DNA of 33,103 nt from Thiobacillus denitrificans (GCA_020725005.1 DYFW01000017.1:1-33103); one strand, 5' to 3'; positions 7,343 through 16,104 are shown, numbered from the stretch's first letter. Program-made: numbers and translations. The notes: generated by a model not told the origin, from the sequence alone.

Positions 7343-7845
7343 GCGTTGACGGCGGCTGCCGGCGGCGGCAGCACGGAGATCGGCTGGTCGGCGACGCCGG
7401 CGAGCCAGTCGGCGGCGCGGCCGCGACCGGGGATCACGGCGTCGGGCGCGATGTCGGCGAGCGGCCGCAGCACGAAGGCGCGTTCGTGCATGCGCGGGTG
7501 CGGCAGCGCGAGGCCGGGCTCGTGGAAGCGCGCGGCGCCGTAGAGCAAGAGGTCGAGGTCGAGCGTGCGCGGCGCGTTGCGGAAGCTGCGCTCGCGGCCG
7601 TGGCGGTGCTCGATGTCGAGCAGCGCGGTAAGCAGCGCGCGCGGCGCGAGCGTGGTCTCCACCTGCGCCACGGCGTTGATGAAGTCGGGCTGGTCGACGT
7701 AGCCGACCGGCGCCGAGGCATACAGCGGCGAGCGCGCGACGAGCCGCGTGCCGGGCAGGCGGTCGAGTTCGGCGAACGCGTATTCGACCTGCGCCGCGGG
7801 GTCGTCGAGGTTGGCGCCGAGGCCGATGGTGGCGACGATCTTCAT
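7339..7845 (-). CDS. folK: 2-amino-4-hydroxy-6-hydroxymethyldihydropteridine pyrophosphokinase
   Basis: Transfers pyrophosphate from ATP to hydroxymethyl-dihydropterin in folate synthesis. The 168-residue protein has the N-terminal GLGANLDDP, the substrate loop SPLYASAPVGYVDQPDF, the signature APRTLDLDLLLYG and the C-terminal PHPRMHERAFVLRPL. The start ATG 7845 overlaps the pcnB stop (ATGA), and its own stop overlaps the kinase start, so the three genes are translationally coupled. Confidence 0.96.
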   Translation of the reverse strand: MKIVATIGLGANLDDPAAQVEYAFAELDRLPGTRLVARSPLYASAPVGYVDQPDFINAVAQVETTLAPRALLTALLDIEHRHGRERSFRNAPRTLDLDLLLYGAARFHEPGLALPHPRMHERAFVLRPLADIAPDAVIPGRGRAADWLAGVADQPISVLPPPAAAVNA

Positions 7846-9206
7846 GCGTCGGCCACGGGAACTTCGCCCGCCGCGGCTTCGCCAGTCTTCCTGCGGCGGC
7901 GCTTGCGGCGCGGCTTGGGGCCATTGTCGGCGATCAGCATGGCGGCGCGTTCGTCTGCGTCCGCCACCTGGAAGCGCGTCCACCATTCGCCGAGTTCCGC
8001 GGGTACTTCGCCCGCCTCGGCGCGCAGCAGCATGAAGTCGTAGGCGGCGCGGAAGCGCGGGTGCTCGAGCAAACGGTACGGACGCTGGCCGCCGCGCTGT
8101 TCGAAGCGCGGCTGCAGCGCCCAGATTTCCTTCATCATGCCGTCGTAGCGGCGCGGGATCGCGAGCTGGCTGCGCTGCGCGTCGAGCACCGTGTCCATCG
8201 CCTGGAACAGCGCGGGTTGCGGCTTTTCGCCGGCGGCTTCGAGCGCGCGCCAGTGCTTGACCACTTGCGGCCAAAGCAGGGTCCCGAACAGGAAGGCGGG
8301 TGACGAGGGGCGGTCGGACTGGATGCGCGCGTCGGTATTCTTCAGCGCGGCGGTGATGAAGCGCTCGCCGGCCGGATCGTCGAGGATGGTGTCCAGGAGC
8401 GGCAGCATGCCGTGGTGCAGGCCTTCGGCGCGCAGCTGGTGCACGCCGCGCAACGCGTGGCCGGACATCAGCAGTTTCAGCGCCTCGTCGAAAATCCGCG
8501 CGCGCGGGATGTTGGCCAAGAGCGGCGCGAGCGTGGCGATCGGGCGGCGCGTCGCCTCGTCGATGTGGAAATCGAGCTTGGCGGCGAAGCGCGCGGCGCG
8601 CAGCATGCGCACCGGGTCTTCGCGGTAGCGCGTCTCAGGGTCGCCGATCATGCGCAGCACGCGCTTCCTGCAGTCGGCCACGCCGCCGAAATAGTCGTGC
8701 ACTTCCTCGCGCGCCGGGTCGTAGTAGAGCGCGTTGATGGTGAAGTCGCGGCGCGCGGCGTCGTCGGCCATGCTGCCGAAGACGTTGTCCGAGAGCAGCC
8801 GCCCGTGCTCGTCGGTCGGCCGCTCGTCCTCTTCTTCGAGCTCCTTCTGGCCGTTGGCGCGAAAGGTCGTGACCTCGATGGTCTCGCGCCCGCACATCAC
8901 GTGCACGATCTGGAAGCGGCGGCCGATGATGCGCGAGCGGCGGAAGAGCTTGCGCACCTGTTCCGGGGTGGCGTCGGTGGCGACGTCGAAGTCCTTGGGC
9001 GTCTTGCCGAGCAGCAGGTCGCGCACCGCGCCGCCGACGACATAGCCCTTGTAGCCTGCCTGGGTCAGCGTTTCGCAGACCTTGAGCGCGCAATCATCAA
9101 GCTGGCTGCGGCGGATGCCGTGTGCATCGAGGGGAAGAATCTGCGCGCCCTGGGCGTTGGCGCGCGGCTTGCGGCCGAAAACTTTGTCGAGGAGGCGACG
9201 GATCAT
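7842..9206 (-). CDS. pcnB: poly(A) polymerase I
   Basis: Adds 3' poly(A) tails to RNA, marking it for decay. The 454-residue class II nucleotidyltransferase shows the signature GGAVRDLLLGKTPKDFDVAT with the catalytic DxD (DFDVA), then RRFQIVHV, ARRDFTINAL and YREDPVRMLRAARFAA. The C-terminus is strongly basic (KPRRKRRRRK), as usual for proteobacterial PcnB and probably involved in RNA binding; this separates it from the CCA-adding enzyme. It is the first gene of the operon, with a -10-like TATAAT about 40 bases upstream. Confidence 0.94.
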   Translation of the reverse strand: MIRRLLDKVFGRKPRANAQGAQILPLDAHGIRRSQLDDCALKVCETLTQAGYKGYVVGGAVRDLLLGKTPKDFDVATDATPEQVRKLFRRSRIIGRRFQIVHVMCGRETIEVTTFRANGQKELEEEDERPTDEHGRLLSDNVFGSMADDAARRDFTINALYYDPAREEVHDYFGGVADCRKRVLRMIGDPETRYREDPVRMLRAARFAAKLDFHIDEATRRPIATLAPLLANIPRARIFDEALKLLMSGHALRGVHQLRAEGLHHGMLPLLDTILDDPAGERFITAALKNTDARIQSDRPSSPAFLFGTLLWPQVVKHWRALEAAGEKPQPALFQAMDTVLDAQRSQLAIPRRYDGMMKEIWALQPRFEQRGGQRPYRLLEHPRFRAAYDFMLLRAEAGEVPAELGEWWTRFQVADADERAAMLIADNGPKPRRKRRRRKTGEAAAGEVPVADA

Positions 9207-9244
9207 GAATGGGTGAGGCGAACGGTCGTGCGGACGAAACCGCG

Positions 9245-9250
9245 ATTATA
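9245..9250 (-). promoter_or_regulatory. -10 box upstream of pcnB
   Basis: A consensus TATAAT on the minus strand lies 38 bases before the pcnB ATG and overlaps the TAA stop of the upstream ABC ATPase gene. No matching -35 box is seen. Confidence 0.4.
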
Positions 9251-9980
9251 CAGGCTCGCCCACGCCGGCCCGCCGCCACAGCGCCGCCGTGCCGGGGCCG
9301 TACAGCGCCTCCAGGGCAGCGGGGGTGAGCAGGTCGGCGGGCGGCCCCGTCCGCCAGCGACCGTCGCCGTAGAGGTAGAGCAGGCGGTCGCAATGGCACG
9401 CCGCCCAGTTGGGGTCGTGCAGGGTCAGCGCGACGCTCTTGCCGGAACCCGCCTCGCTGCGCGCCCACGCCAGCAGCCGCGCCTGGTGCGCCGGATCGAG
9501 GTGGGTCAGCGGTTCGTCGAGGAGCAGAATCCGGGTGCCCTGCAGCGCGAGCTGCGCCAGCCGCGCGCGCTGGCGCTCGCCGCCGGAGAGCGTGGCAAGC
9601 GGGCGCTCCGCCAGGTCGACGAGTTCCCATTGCGCGAGATAAGGGCCGAGGTCGGGCGGCGCGCCGCCGAAGGGGTAGTGGCCGAGCGCGACGAAGTCGG
9701 CGACGCGTCCGAAGAAGGCGCCGTCGTCGCCCTGTGGCAAGAGGCCGATGTGCTGGGCGCGGGTGAGCGGGGGCAGGGTGGCCACCGGCTGGCCGTCTAG
9801 CAGGACTTCCCCCCGGGCTGGCGCGGCGAGCCCGGCCAGCACGGCGAGGAGCGTCGATTTGCCGGCGCCGTTGGGCCCGAGGACGCCCAGGATTTCGCGG
9901 GGGCCGAGCGCGAGGTCGAGGGCGTCGATGAGCGTGCGCTGGCCGGCGCGGAGGGTGAGCCGGGTTGCGACGAGGCTCAT
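9246..9980 (-). CDS. ABC transporter ATPase, vitamin B12/iron-chelate type
   Basis: A 244-residue ATPase that would power uptake of a metal chelate or cobalamin with the permease encoded upstream. It has Walker A (GPNGAGKST), Q-loop (GLLPQGDD), signature (LSGGERQRARLAQ), Walker B (RILLLDEPLTHLD) and the switch His (LTLHDPNWA). ATG 9980 overlaps the permease stop (ATGA). Sequence style matches BtuD/FhuC/HmuV, but no binding protein or TonB receptor is in the window, so the substrate stays open. Confidence 0.88.
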   Translation of the reverse strand: MSLVATRLTLRAGQRTLIDALDLALGPREILGVLGPNGAGKSTLLAVLAGLAAPARGEVLLDGQPVATLPPLTRAQHIGLLPQGDDGAFFGRVADFVALGHYPFGGAPPDLGPYLAQWELVDLAERPLATLSGGERQRARLAQLALQGTRILLLDEPLTHLDPAHQARLLAWARSEAGSGKSVALTLHDPNWAACHCDRLLYLYGDGRWRTGPPADLLTPAALEALYGPGTAALWRRAGVGEPV

Positions 9981-10903
9981 GGCCGGCGCAACAGCCACAG
10001 CATCATCGGCACGCCGATCAGCGCGGTGAGCACGCCGACCGGCAGTTCGCGTGGCTCGATCACGGTGCGCGCGAGCGCGTCGGCGAGCACCAAGAGGCTG
10101 CCACCGGCGAGTGCGCACGCCGGCAACAGCAGGCGGTGTCCGGCGAAGCCGAGCTTCCTCAGCGCGTGCGGCACCATCAGGCCGACGAAGCCGATGCTGC
10201 CGGCCTGCGCGACGACGAGCGCGGTACACGCGCCGGCGAGCCCGAACAGCATCCAGCGCGTGGGCGCGACGGCGACCCCCAGGGACGCGGCCTTGAGCGG
10301 CGCGAGCTGCAGCACGTCGAGGCGCCGGGCCAGCGCCAAGGCGAGTGCCGTGGTGACGACCAGGCCGAGCCACAAGAGTCCCGGCTGTGCCGCCCAGGCG
10401 AGGTCGCCCATCAGGAAAAACAGCATGCCGGGGAGGCGCTCGGCGGGCGCGAGCGAGAGCACCAGCGCGATCAGCGCGCCGAAGCCGGCGGCGAGCATGA
10501 CGCCGGCGAGCAAGAGCGGCGTGTGGTCGCGCGCCAGCATGCGGCCGCCCAACGCGGCGGCGAGGCCGAGCGCGAGAAGGCTGCCGGCAAAGGCGAGCAG
10601 GGAGATCCACGGCCACGCCAGCCCCGCCGCCATGCCGAGCAGCGCCAGCAGGCCGGCGCCGCCGGAGGCGCCGAGGAGATAAGGCTCGGCGAGCGGATTG
10701 CGGAACAGGGTCTGCATCAGCGCGCCGGCGAGCGCCAGGAGGCCGCCGCAGGCAAACGCCGCGGCGACGCGGGGCGCGCGCAGCTCGGCGAGGATCTGCT
10801 GCGCCAGCGCGCGGTCGTCCGGCAGCGCGCCGGCGGCGAGGCCAAGCGCGACGGCGGCCGGCGCGACGAGGCCGAGCAGCAGCAGTTTGGCGCGGGCGTC
10901 CAG
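9977..10903 (-). CDS. FecCD/BtuC-type ABC transporter permease, probable non-standard start
   Basis: The inner-membrane partner of the ATPase. The first ATG (10717) gives only 246 residues and cuts off conserved sequence. In the same frame upstream the DNA still encodes the family hallmark LRAPRVAAAFACGGLLALAG, preceded by a hydrophobic first helix (KLLLLGLVAPAAVALGL). That extension has no ATG, GTG or TTG before an in-frame stop inside the cyclophilin gene. The best full-length start is CTG 10903, 7 bases after the cyclophilin stop, giving 308 residues. The later motifs MQTLFRNPLAEPYLLGASGG and GFVGLMVPHALRKL are typical of FecCD. Confidence 0.75.
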   Translation of the reverse strand: MDARAKLLLLGLVAPAAVALGLAAGALPDDRALAQQILAELRAPRVAAAFACGGLLALAGALMQTLFRNPLAEPYLLGASGGAGLLALLGMAAGLAWPWISLLAFAGSLLALGLAAALGGRMLARDHTPLLLAGVMLAAGFGALIALVLSLAPAERLPGMLFFLMGDLAWAAQPGLLWLGLVVTTALALALARRLDVLQLAPLKAASLGVAVAPTRWMLFGLAGACTALVVAQAGSIGFVGLMVPHALRKLGFAGHRLLLPACALAGGSLLVLADALARTVIEPRELPVGVLTALIGVPMMLWLLRRP

Positions 10904-10910
10904 CTTGGGC

Positions 10911-11558
10911 CTACTGCTGCGGGGCGGCGGCGGGGAGCACGCTGACGCGCTGCATCACGACGGGCTCGAGCGGCACGTCGCCGTGCGGGCCGCGGTTGCC
11001 GCGCGGCACGGCGACGATGGCGTCGACCACGTCCATGCCGTCGACCACCTGGCCGAACACCGCGTAGCCCCAGCCTTCGAAGCTCTTGCCACGATGATCG
11101 AGGAAGCGGTTGTCGGCGACGTTGATGAAGAACTGCGACGAGGCCGAGTGCGGGTCGCCCATGCGCGCCATCGCCAGCGTGCCGCGCAGGTTCCTCAGGC
11201 CATTGTCGGCCTCGTTGGGGATGGGGGCTTGCTTGGGTTTTTCGGTCATGTCCGGGTGCATACCGCCGGTCTGGATCATGAAGCCCGGAATCACGCGGTG
11301 AAAAATCAGGCCGTCGTAGAAGCCGTTTCGCACGTAGTCGAGAAAGTTTTTCACCGTCTGCGGCGCCAGCGCGGGGAAGACTTCGACGGTGATGTTGCCC
11401 TTGCTGGTTTCGATCAGCACGCGCGGATTCGCCGGCTGGCCGGCGGCGGGCGCGGTGGACACCTGCTGCGTGGCGGGCTCGCTGGCGCCGCAGCCGGCGA
11501 TAGCCAGCAGCAGCGTGGCGGCGAATAGCGTGGCGGGGAGGCGGGACAGGCGGCGCAT
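10911..11558 (-). CDS. cyclophilin-type peptidyl-prolyl isomerase, lipoprotein
   Basis: A 215-residue isomerase that speeds folding by cis-trans turnover of proline bonds. A lipoprotein signal is clear (hydrophobic stretch then IAGC, lipid-modified C23), so it should act at the periplasmic face of a membrane. The cyclophilin core follows from about residue 46: [47 protein letters not shown] and the C-terminal [15 protein letters not shown]. The catalytic Arg (FHRV) is present. GGAG lies 8 bases before the ATG. Confidence 0.93.
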   Translation of the reverse strand: MRRLSRLPATLFAATLLLAIAGCGASEPATQQVSTAPAAGQPANPRVLIETSKGNITVEVFPALAPQTVKNFLDYVRNGFYDGLIFHRVIPGFMIQTGGMHPDMTEKPKQAPIPNEADNGLRNLRGTLAMARMGDPHSASSQFFINVADNRFLDHRGKSFEGWGYAVFGQVVDGMDVVDAIVAVPRGNRGPHGDVPLEPVVMQRVSVLPAAAPQQ

Positions 11559-11585
11559 GCGGACACTCCGGAACGGAAAAGTCGC

Positions 11586-11615
11586 ATTCTACGGGCGCGG
11601 CCGGAAGCGGTCGAA
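11586..11615 (-). promoter_or_regulatory. candidate sigma-70 promoter for the cyclophilin gene
   Basis: On the minus strand TTCGAC (11610-11615) and TAGAAT (11586-11591) are separated by 18 bp, placing transcription start about 20 bases before the ATG at 11558. Both boxes differ from consensus, so this is a candidate only. Confidence 0.4.
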
Positions 11616-11701
11616 CAGGCGCGCGCGGGCGTCGATCCTCAGCGGCGCGGCGAGGGTGCGCAACGACGCCAGCCGGAGGAGGCGGGACGGGATGGCGCGC
11701 A

Positions 11702-12322
11702 TCAAGCGGCAAGTTTGGATTCGAGCGCCCTGCGTACCGCGTCGAGCGATTGGCAGCCGGAAGCGATCGGCTGCAGCTGCGCATCCTGCTGCAGGATCAG
11801 CGTGGGAAAGCCGCGCACCCCGGCGAGCCGCGCCTGGCGGAAGTGGGCCTGGACGCGGGCATGCGCCTCGTCGCTGTCGAATGCCGTGCGAAACCGGCCG
11901 GCGTCGACGCCGAGGCCCGCGGCCAGCGCGGCGAGTGTGTCGGTCTGCGTGACATCGCGGCCTTCGGCGTAGAAGGCGGACTGGATCGACTGGAACAGCG
12001 GGAAAGTGAGCGCGGGATCGAGCCCGCCCATCGTCGCCACCGCGCGGCAAGCGGGCTCGGTGTCGTACACGAAACCCTCGGGCAGGGCGTCGTCGAAGCG
12101 GAAGGGCTGGCCGGTGCGGTCGCGCACCGCGTGCCAGTGGTGCAGGATTTCCGCGCGCTGCGCCGCCGTCATCGGCGCGGTTTCGTGGCGCAGGCCGCCC
12201 AGCACCAGCGCGATGCGCAGGCGTTCGCGGTATTCGTCGCGCAATGCCGCGATGGCCGGCGAGAATCCCCAGCACCAGGAGCACATGGGGTCGGCGAAGT
12301 ACCAGAGGATGGGGGCGCGCAT
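11702..12322 (-). CDS. DsbA-family (FrnE-like) thiol-disulfide oxidoreductase
   Basis: A 206-residue thioredoxin-fold protein with no signal peptide, so probably cytoplasmic. The active site CSWC follows the first strand (LWYFADPMCSWCWGF), and the cis-Pro loop is GVRGFPTLIL near residue 170. This matches the FrnE/DsbA-like group, some members of which act in oxidative stress. It begins 33 bases after the ccoS stop on the same strand and may be cotranscribed with ccoI-ccoS, which would link thiol chemistry to oxidase assembly; that link is inference. Confidence 0.85.
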   Translation of the reverse strand: MRAPILWYFADPMCSWCWGFSPAIAALRDEYRERLRIALVLGGLRHETAPMTAAQRAEILHHWHAVRDRTGQPFRFDDALPEGFVYDTEPACRAVATMGGLDPALTFPLFQSIQSAFYAEGRDVTQTDTLAALAAGLGVDAGRFRTAFDSDEAHARVQAHFRQARLAGVRGFPTLILQQDAQLQPIASGCQSLDAVRRALESKLAA

Positions 12323-12355
12323 GGAGAAGTGTGCCGCGGTTCGATCACGATGCCC

Positions 12356-12544
12356 TTATGGAGCGCGACCGGGCCCGGGGGGTTCCTCGTCGTGCCGGGG
12401 GGGGCTGTCGTCGTCCATCACCACGCTGTGCGCCGGGCCTTCGAGGTCGTCGAACTGGCCGCTCTTCGCCGCCCACAGCATGACGACGGCGATGACGCCG
12501 ACCAGCACCAGGCTCAGCGGAATGAGGAGCAGGAGGATTTCCAC
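12356..12544 (-). CDS. ccoS: cbb3-type cytochrome oxidase assembly protein CcoS
   Basis: A 62-residue protein with a single N-terminal membrane helix (EILLLLIPLSLVLVGVIAVV) followed by the CcoS hallmark WAAKSGQFDDLEGPAHSVVMDDD. CcoS is needed for cofactor insertion during cbb3 oxidase maturation. It starts one base after the ccoI stop, as in ccoGHIS operons. The structural genes ccoNOP and ccoG/ccoH are not in the window. Confidence 0.93.
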   Translation of the reverse strand: MEILLLLIPLSLVLVGVIAVVMLWAAKSGQFDDLEGPAHSVVMDDDSPPRHDEEPPGPGRAP

Positions 12545-12545
12545 G

Positions 12546-15035
12546 TCAGCGGTCCGCCAAGTAGGCGGGCCCGGCGGCGGGGCGCGCCTCGGGCGCTTGG
12601 CCGTAATCGGACAGGCGCAGCGCGTTCAGCACGACCAGGAGCGAGCTCGCCGACATGCCGATGCCGGCGAGCCACGGCGTGACGTGGCCGAGCGCGGCGG
12701 CGGGGATGGCGATGAGGTTGTAGCCGAGCGCCCAGGCGAGGTTCTGGCGGATGATCTGCTGCGTCTTGCGCGCGAGCGCGATGCCTTCGGCCAGCGTGCC
12801 GAGCCGGCTGCCGAGCATGACCATGTCGGCGGCGGCCTGGGCGACGTCGGCGCCCTCGCCCATGGCGATCGACACCTGCGCGCCGGCGAGCACCGGCGCG
12901 TCGTTGATGCCGTCGCCGACCATGGCGACGATGCGGCCTTCGTCCTGCAGGGTTTTCACGTAGGCGAGCTTGTCTTCCGGCAGCGCGCCGGCGCGCCAGT
13001 TGTCGATGCCGAGCTGCCTGGCCACCGCTTCGACCGCGGGCGCGGCGTCACCCGAAAGCAGATGCAGGCGCAGGCCCTGCTTGCGCAGCGCGGTAAGCGC
13101 GGCGGCGGCGTCCGGGCGCAGGGCGTCGGCGAGCGCGATCCAGGCGATGAGCGCGCCGTTTTCCGAAAGCGCGACCCAGCTTTCGCCGCCGTCGGCGTCG
13201 GGCGGCGGCGGCGGAGTGTCGCTGCCAGCAGCGAAGCGTGGTGTGCCGAGGCGATAGGCGCGGCCGTCGATGACGCCTTCGACGCCGCGCCCCGGCGTGT
13301 TGCGGATGTCGGAAGCTGCGAGTACCGCGCCCGCCGCCTCGCGGATCGCGCGCGCGATGGGGTGCTCTGAGCCCGCCTCGAGCGAGGCCGCGAGCGCGCG
13401 GACCTCCTCCTCGCTGCGCCCGTTCAGGGGCACGACGCGGCGCACCGACAGGCGGCCGAGCGTGAGCGTGCCGGTCTTGTCGAAAACGAGATCGGTGGCG
13501 CGCGCCAGCGTTTCCAGCGCGTGGCCGCGCGTGGTCAGAAGGCCCAGCCGCGTCAGCCGCCCGGTGCCGGTGGTGAGCGCGGCCGGGGTGGCGAGCCCGA
13601 GCGCGCAGGGGCAGGTGACGACGAGGACGGAGACGACGATCCACAGCGCGCGGCTGGCGTCGATGTGATACCAGGCCAGGCCGATGAAGAAAGTGGTGAC
13701 GAGCAGGAGCCCGACGAACCACGCGGCGGCGCGGTCGGCGAGCTGGCCGATGCGCGGCTTCTCGCTCTGCGCGCGGTCCAGGAGGCGCACGATCGACGCC
13801 AGCCGCGTGTCGGCGCCGACGCGGTCGACGCGCACGACCAGCGGGCTCGACTGGTTGAGGCTGCCGCCGACGACTTTCGCGCCGGCCGTTTTCGTCACCG
13901 GCAGCGACTCGCCGGTGAGCAGGGCCTCGCTCACCGCGCTCTCGCCGTCGACCACGGTGCCGTCGGCGGGCAGCGTTTCGCCGGGACGGACGAGCACATG
14001 GTCGCCGACCGCCAGCCGCGCGGCCGGCACCTGTTCCTCGTCGCGCGCGGGCCAGCGGGGCAGCCGCGTGGTGGCGGCGGGGATGAGTTTCACCAGTTCC
14101 TCGACCGCGGCGCCTGCGCGGCGGCGCGCGTTCATTTCGAGGAAGCGGCCGGTGAGCAGCAGGAAGACGAACATGGTCACCGAGTCGTAGTACACCTCGC
14201 CGTGGCCGGAGAAGGTGCTGTAGACGCTGGCGACGAAGGCGGTGCCGATGCCGAGCGCGACCGGCACGTCCATGCCGAGCAGGCGCCGCGCAAGATCGCG
14301 CCAGGCGCCGATGAAGAAGGGCCAGGCGGAGTAGAACACGACCGGGATGGTGAGGATGAGGCTCGCCCAGCGCATCATCAGGCGGATGTCGTCGGTCATG
14401 TCGGTCGCCGTGTAGGTCGGCAGCGCGTACATCATCACCTGCATCATGCCGAGTCCCGCGATGGCCAGCCGCTTGATCGCGGTATTGCGCTCGCGGCGGT
14501 GGATGTCGTCGGAGCGGCCGGGGTCGAACGGGTGGGCGATATAGCCGATGTCCGACACCGCCTTCAGGATCGCCGAGAGCTGGATGCGGCTCGCGTCCCA
14601 GCGCACCCGCGCACGGCGGGTGGCGTAGTTGATCTCGACCGAGAGCACGCCGGGCAGCGCGGCGATATGCCGCTCGTTCAGCCAGATGCACGCCGCGCAC
14701 ACGATGTTCTCGAGGATGAGCGCGGCCTCGCGCACGTTTTCCGCCTCGACGCGCACGAAGCTTTCTTGGATTTCCGGCAGGTCGTAGAGGCCCAGCTGCG
14801 CGAGTTCGGCCTCGGCCTGCTGGGGCGTCGCCGGCAGTGCCGTGCGGTGGTGGTAGTAGGCGCCTTGGCCGCTGTCGATGATGGTCTGCGCGACGGCCTG
14901 GCAGCCGCGGCAGCAGGCCGCTTTCGTTTCGCCTTCGAACTGGACGGGGTAGCAGGCGCCGTCCGGGACGGGCAGTCCGCAATGAAAGCAGGCGGAAAAG
15001 GACGGGGAGGCCGTGAGCTCGGACGGGCTGCTCAC
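12546..15035 (-). CDS. ccoI: copper-translocating P1B-type ATPase for cbb3 oxidase assembly
   Basis: An 829-residue membrane pump that moves Cu+ out of the cytoplasm for insertion into cbb3 oxidase. Order of elements: an N-terminal Cys-rich zone (CFHCG, CCRGC), an HMA domain with CAAC (about residue 110), membrane helices, TGES actuator loop, the intramembrane CPC (VVTCPCALG), phosphorylation site DKTGT, the nucleotide-binding SEHPIARAI and the hinge GDGINDAP. GTG 15035 was chosen because AGGGGG lies just upstream; the frame is open to 15359, but that extension is Arg/Pro/Gly-rich and not CcoI-like. Confidence 0.94.
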   Translation of the reverse strand: MSSPSELTASPSFSACFHCGLPVPDGACYPVQFEGETKAACCRGCQAVAQTIIDSGQGAYYHHRTALPATPQQAEAELAQLGLYDLPEIQESFVRVEAENVREAALILENIVCAACIWLNERHIAALPGVLSVEINYATRRARVRWDASRIQLSAILKAVSDIGYIAHPFDPGRSDDIHRRERNTAIKRLAIAGLGMMQVMMYALPTYTATDMTDDIRLMMRWASLILTIPVVFYSAWPFFIGAWRDLARRLLGMDVPVALGIGTAFVASVYSTFSGHGEVYYDSVTMFVFLLLTGRFLEMNARRRAGAAVEELVKLIPAATTRLPRWPARDEEQVPAARLAVGDHVLVRPGETLPADGTVVDGESAVSEALLTGESLPVTKTAGAKVVGGSLNQSSPLVVRVDRVGADTRLASIVRLLDRAQSEKPRIGQLADRAAAWFVGLLLVTTFFIGLAWYHIDASRALWIVVSVLVVTCPCALGLATPAALTTGTGRLTRLGLLTTRGHALETLARATDLVFDKTGTLTLGRLSVRRVVPLNGRSEEEVRALAASLEAGSEHPIARAIREAAGAVLAASDIRNTPGRGVEGVIDGRAYRLGTPRFAAGSDTPPPPPDADGGESWVALSENGALIAWIALADALRPDAAAALTALRKQGLRLHLLSGDAAPAVEAVARQLGIDNWRAGALPEDKLAYVKTLQDEGRIVAMVGDGINDAPVLAGAQVSIAMGEGADVAQAAADMVMLGSRLGTLAEGIALARKTQQIIRQNLAWALGYNLIAIPAAALGHVTPWLAGIGMSASSLLVVLNALRLSDYGQAPEARPAAGPAYLADR

Positions 15036-15126
15036 GGCGTCCCCCTGGAAACGATCGCCAGGCGCGGCCCGCCCGGGAGAGAGGGCGGACGGGCCGCCGG
15101 CGTCGTGCGCTGCTTGTGCGCGTTCC

Positions 15127-15189
15127 CCGCTGCCGCGCAGCCCGCCCTCGTGGTAGCGAGGCGGGGCGCCCGGCCCGGCGCGGCAGCGG
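15127..15189 (-). promoter_or_regulatory. large stem-loop in the ccoI leader
   Basis: Two perfectly complementary 12-nt arms, CCGCTGCCGCGC (15127-15138) and its complement (15178-15189), enclose a second hairpin of 9 paired bases with one bulge (15141-15150 and 15157-15165). It lies about 90-155 bases before the ccoI start. There is no T run, so it is not a simple terminator. A role in mRNA stability or regulation is inference. Confidence 0.5.
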
Positions 15190-15293
15190 ATGGGCGGCGC
15201 GTCGGTGCGGTCGGTGCTGACGTCGTATCGGGTCTGAACATTCTTCTTTACTGCCGGTCCGGGATGAGGGGCGGGCGCCAAGTCTAAGCGGCC

Positions 15294-15299
15294 ATTATA
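15294..15299 (-). promoter_or_regulatory. -10 box for ccoI
   Basis: A consensus TATAAT on the minus strand about 260 bases before the ccoI GTG. No clear -35 partner is visible at 16-18 bp. Confidence 0.35.
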
Positions 15300-15417
15300 C
15301 GAAGCGGCGAACCGATGGCCGGCACTGCCCCGGTACATAGCAGTATTGAAGATGTTCATATCATAATTGCGTTGCGCGTCCGAGGCAAGCCCCCGGCGAT
15401 TCCGCTACCATGCCGGC

Positions 15418-16104
15418 ATGTGTGCGCACCCGCCAGACGAGTCCTGCTTCCCCCCGGTCGAAACTGCGCTTGCCGATCCCAACGGCCTGTTGGCGATGGG
15501 CGGCGATCTCTCGCTGCCGCGCCTGCTCGACGCCTACCGGCACGGCATCTTCCCCTGGTTCAACCCCGGCGAACCCATCCTGTGGTGGAGCCCGGACCCG
15601 CGCATGGTGCTGGTGCCGGATGAAATCCGCGTCACCCGCTCGCTCGCCAAGCGGATGCGCAACGCCGGCTTCGAACTGCGCGTCGATTCCGCCTTTGCCG
15701 AGGTGATGCGCGCCTGTGCCGCGCCGCGCAAAGGGGCCGGCGGCACCTGGATTTCGCCGGCGATGATCGAGGCCTACACGCGCCTGTTCGAGGCGGGGTA
15801 CGCGCACTCGGTCGAAAGCTGGCGCGCGGGGCGGCTGGTCGGCGGGCTCTACGGGGTGGCGATCGGCCGCATGTTCTACGGCGAATCGATGTTCAGCCGC
15901 GAGCCGGACGCCTCCAAGGTGGCGCTGGTGCGTCTCGCGCGGCAACTTCAGGCCTGGGGATTCGGTCTCATCGACTGCCAGATGGAAACCGCGCATCTGG
16001 CGAGCCTGGGCGCCCGCACGATGCCGCGCGCGGCGTTCACGGCACGCGTCGCGGAATTGGTAAACTTGCCCCATCGCCCCGGCCCCTGGGTTTTCGACGC
16101 CTGA
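15418..16104 (+). CDS. aat: leucyl/phenylalanyl-tRNA--protein transferase
   Basis: Adds Leu or Phe from aminoacyl-tRNA to proteins that have an N-terminal Lys or Arg, marking them for ClpS/ClpAP degradation. The 228-residue protein has the family signatures [51 protein letters not shown] and the Cys in GLIDCQ. ATG 15418 places FPP near the N-terminus as in relatives; the frame extends to TTG 15367 without conserved residues. Its stop overlaps the bpt start by one base. Confidence 0.96.
   Translation: MCAHPPDESCFPPVETALADPNGLLAMGGDLSLPRLLDAYRHGIFPWFNPGEPILWWSPDPRMVLVPDEIRVTRSLAKRMRNAGFELRVDSAFAEVMRACAAPRKGAGGTWISPAMIEAYTRLFEAGYAHSVESWRAGRLVGGLYGVAIGRMFYGESMFSREPDASKVALVRLARQLQAWGFGLIDCQMETAHLASLGARTMPRAAFTARVAELVNLPHRPGPWVFDA

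Larger units (their letters stand above)
15036..15417. other. ccoI-aat divergent intergenic region, 382 bp
   Basis: Between the divergent ccoI and aat genes no independent gene is supported. The ccoI side has a -10 box (15294-15299) and a large inverted-repeat structure (15127-15189), giving a ~250 nt leader. The aat side is AT-richer at 15340-15370 (TTGAAG, CATAAT), but the spacing is too short for a confident promoter. I found no FNR/Anr-type TTGAT-N4-ATCAA site, which would often be expected for a cbb3 gene. Confidence 0.5.

Noticed and set aside
12006-15287. Very long plus-strand open frames opposite ccoI, ccoS and the DsbA-like gene
   Set aside because: They are Arg/Gly/Ala-rich shadows of strongly coding minus-strand genes in GC-rich DNA, with no recognisable domains.
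15036-15300. Cobalamin riboswitch in the ccoI leader or near the BtuC-type transporter
   Set aside because: I found no B12-box or other conserved riboswitch core bases, only stems.
15036-15359. N-terminal extension of ccoI by 108 codons
   Set aside because: The extension is not CcoI-like, would translate through the stem-loop and the -10 box, and a good ribosome-binding site precedes GTG 15035.
15300-15417. FNR/Anr box for ccoI or aat
   Set aside because: No TTGAT-N4-ATCAA-like site; TTGAAG near 15346 has no matching second half.
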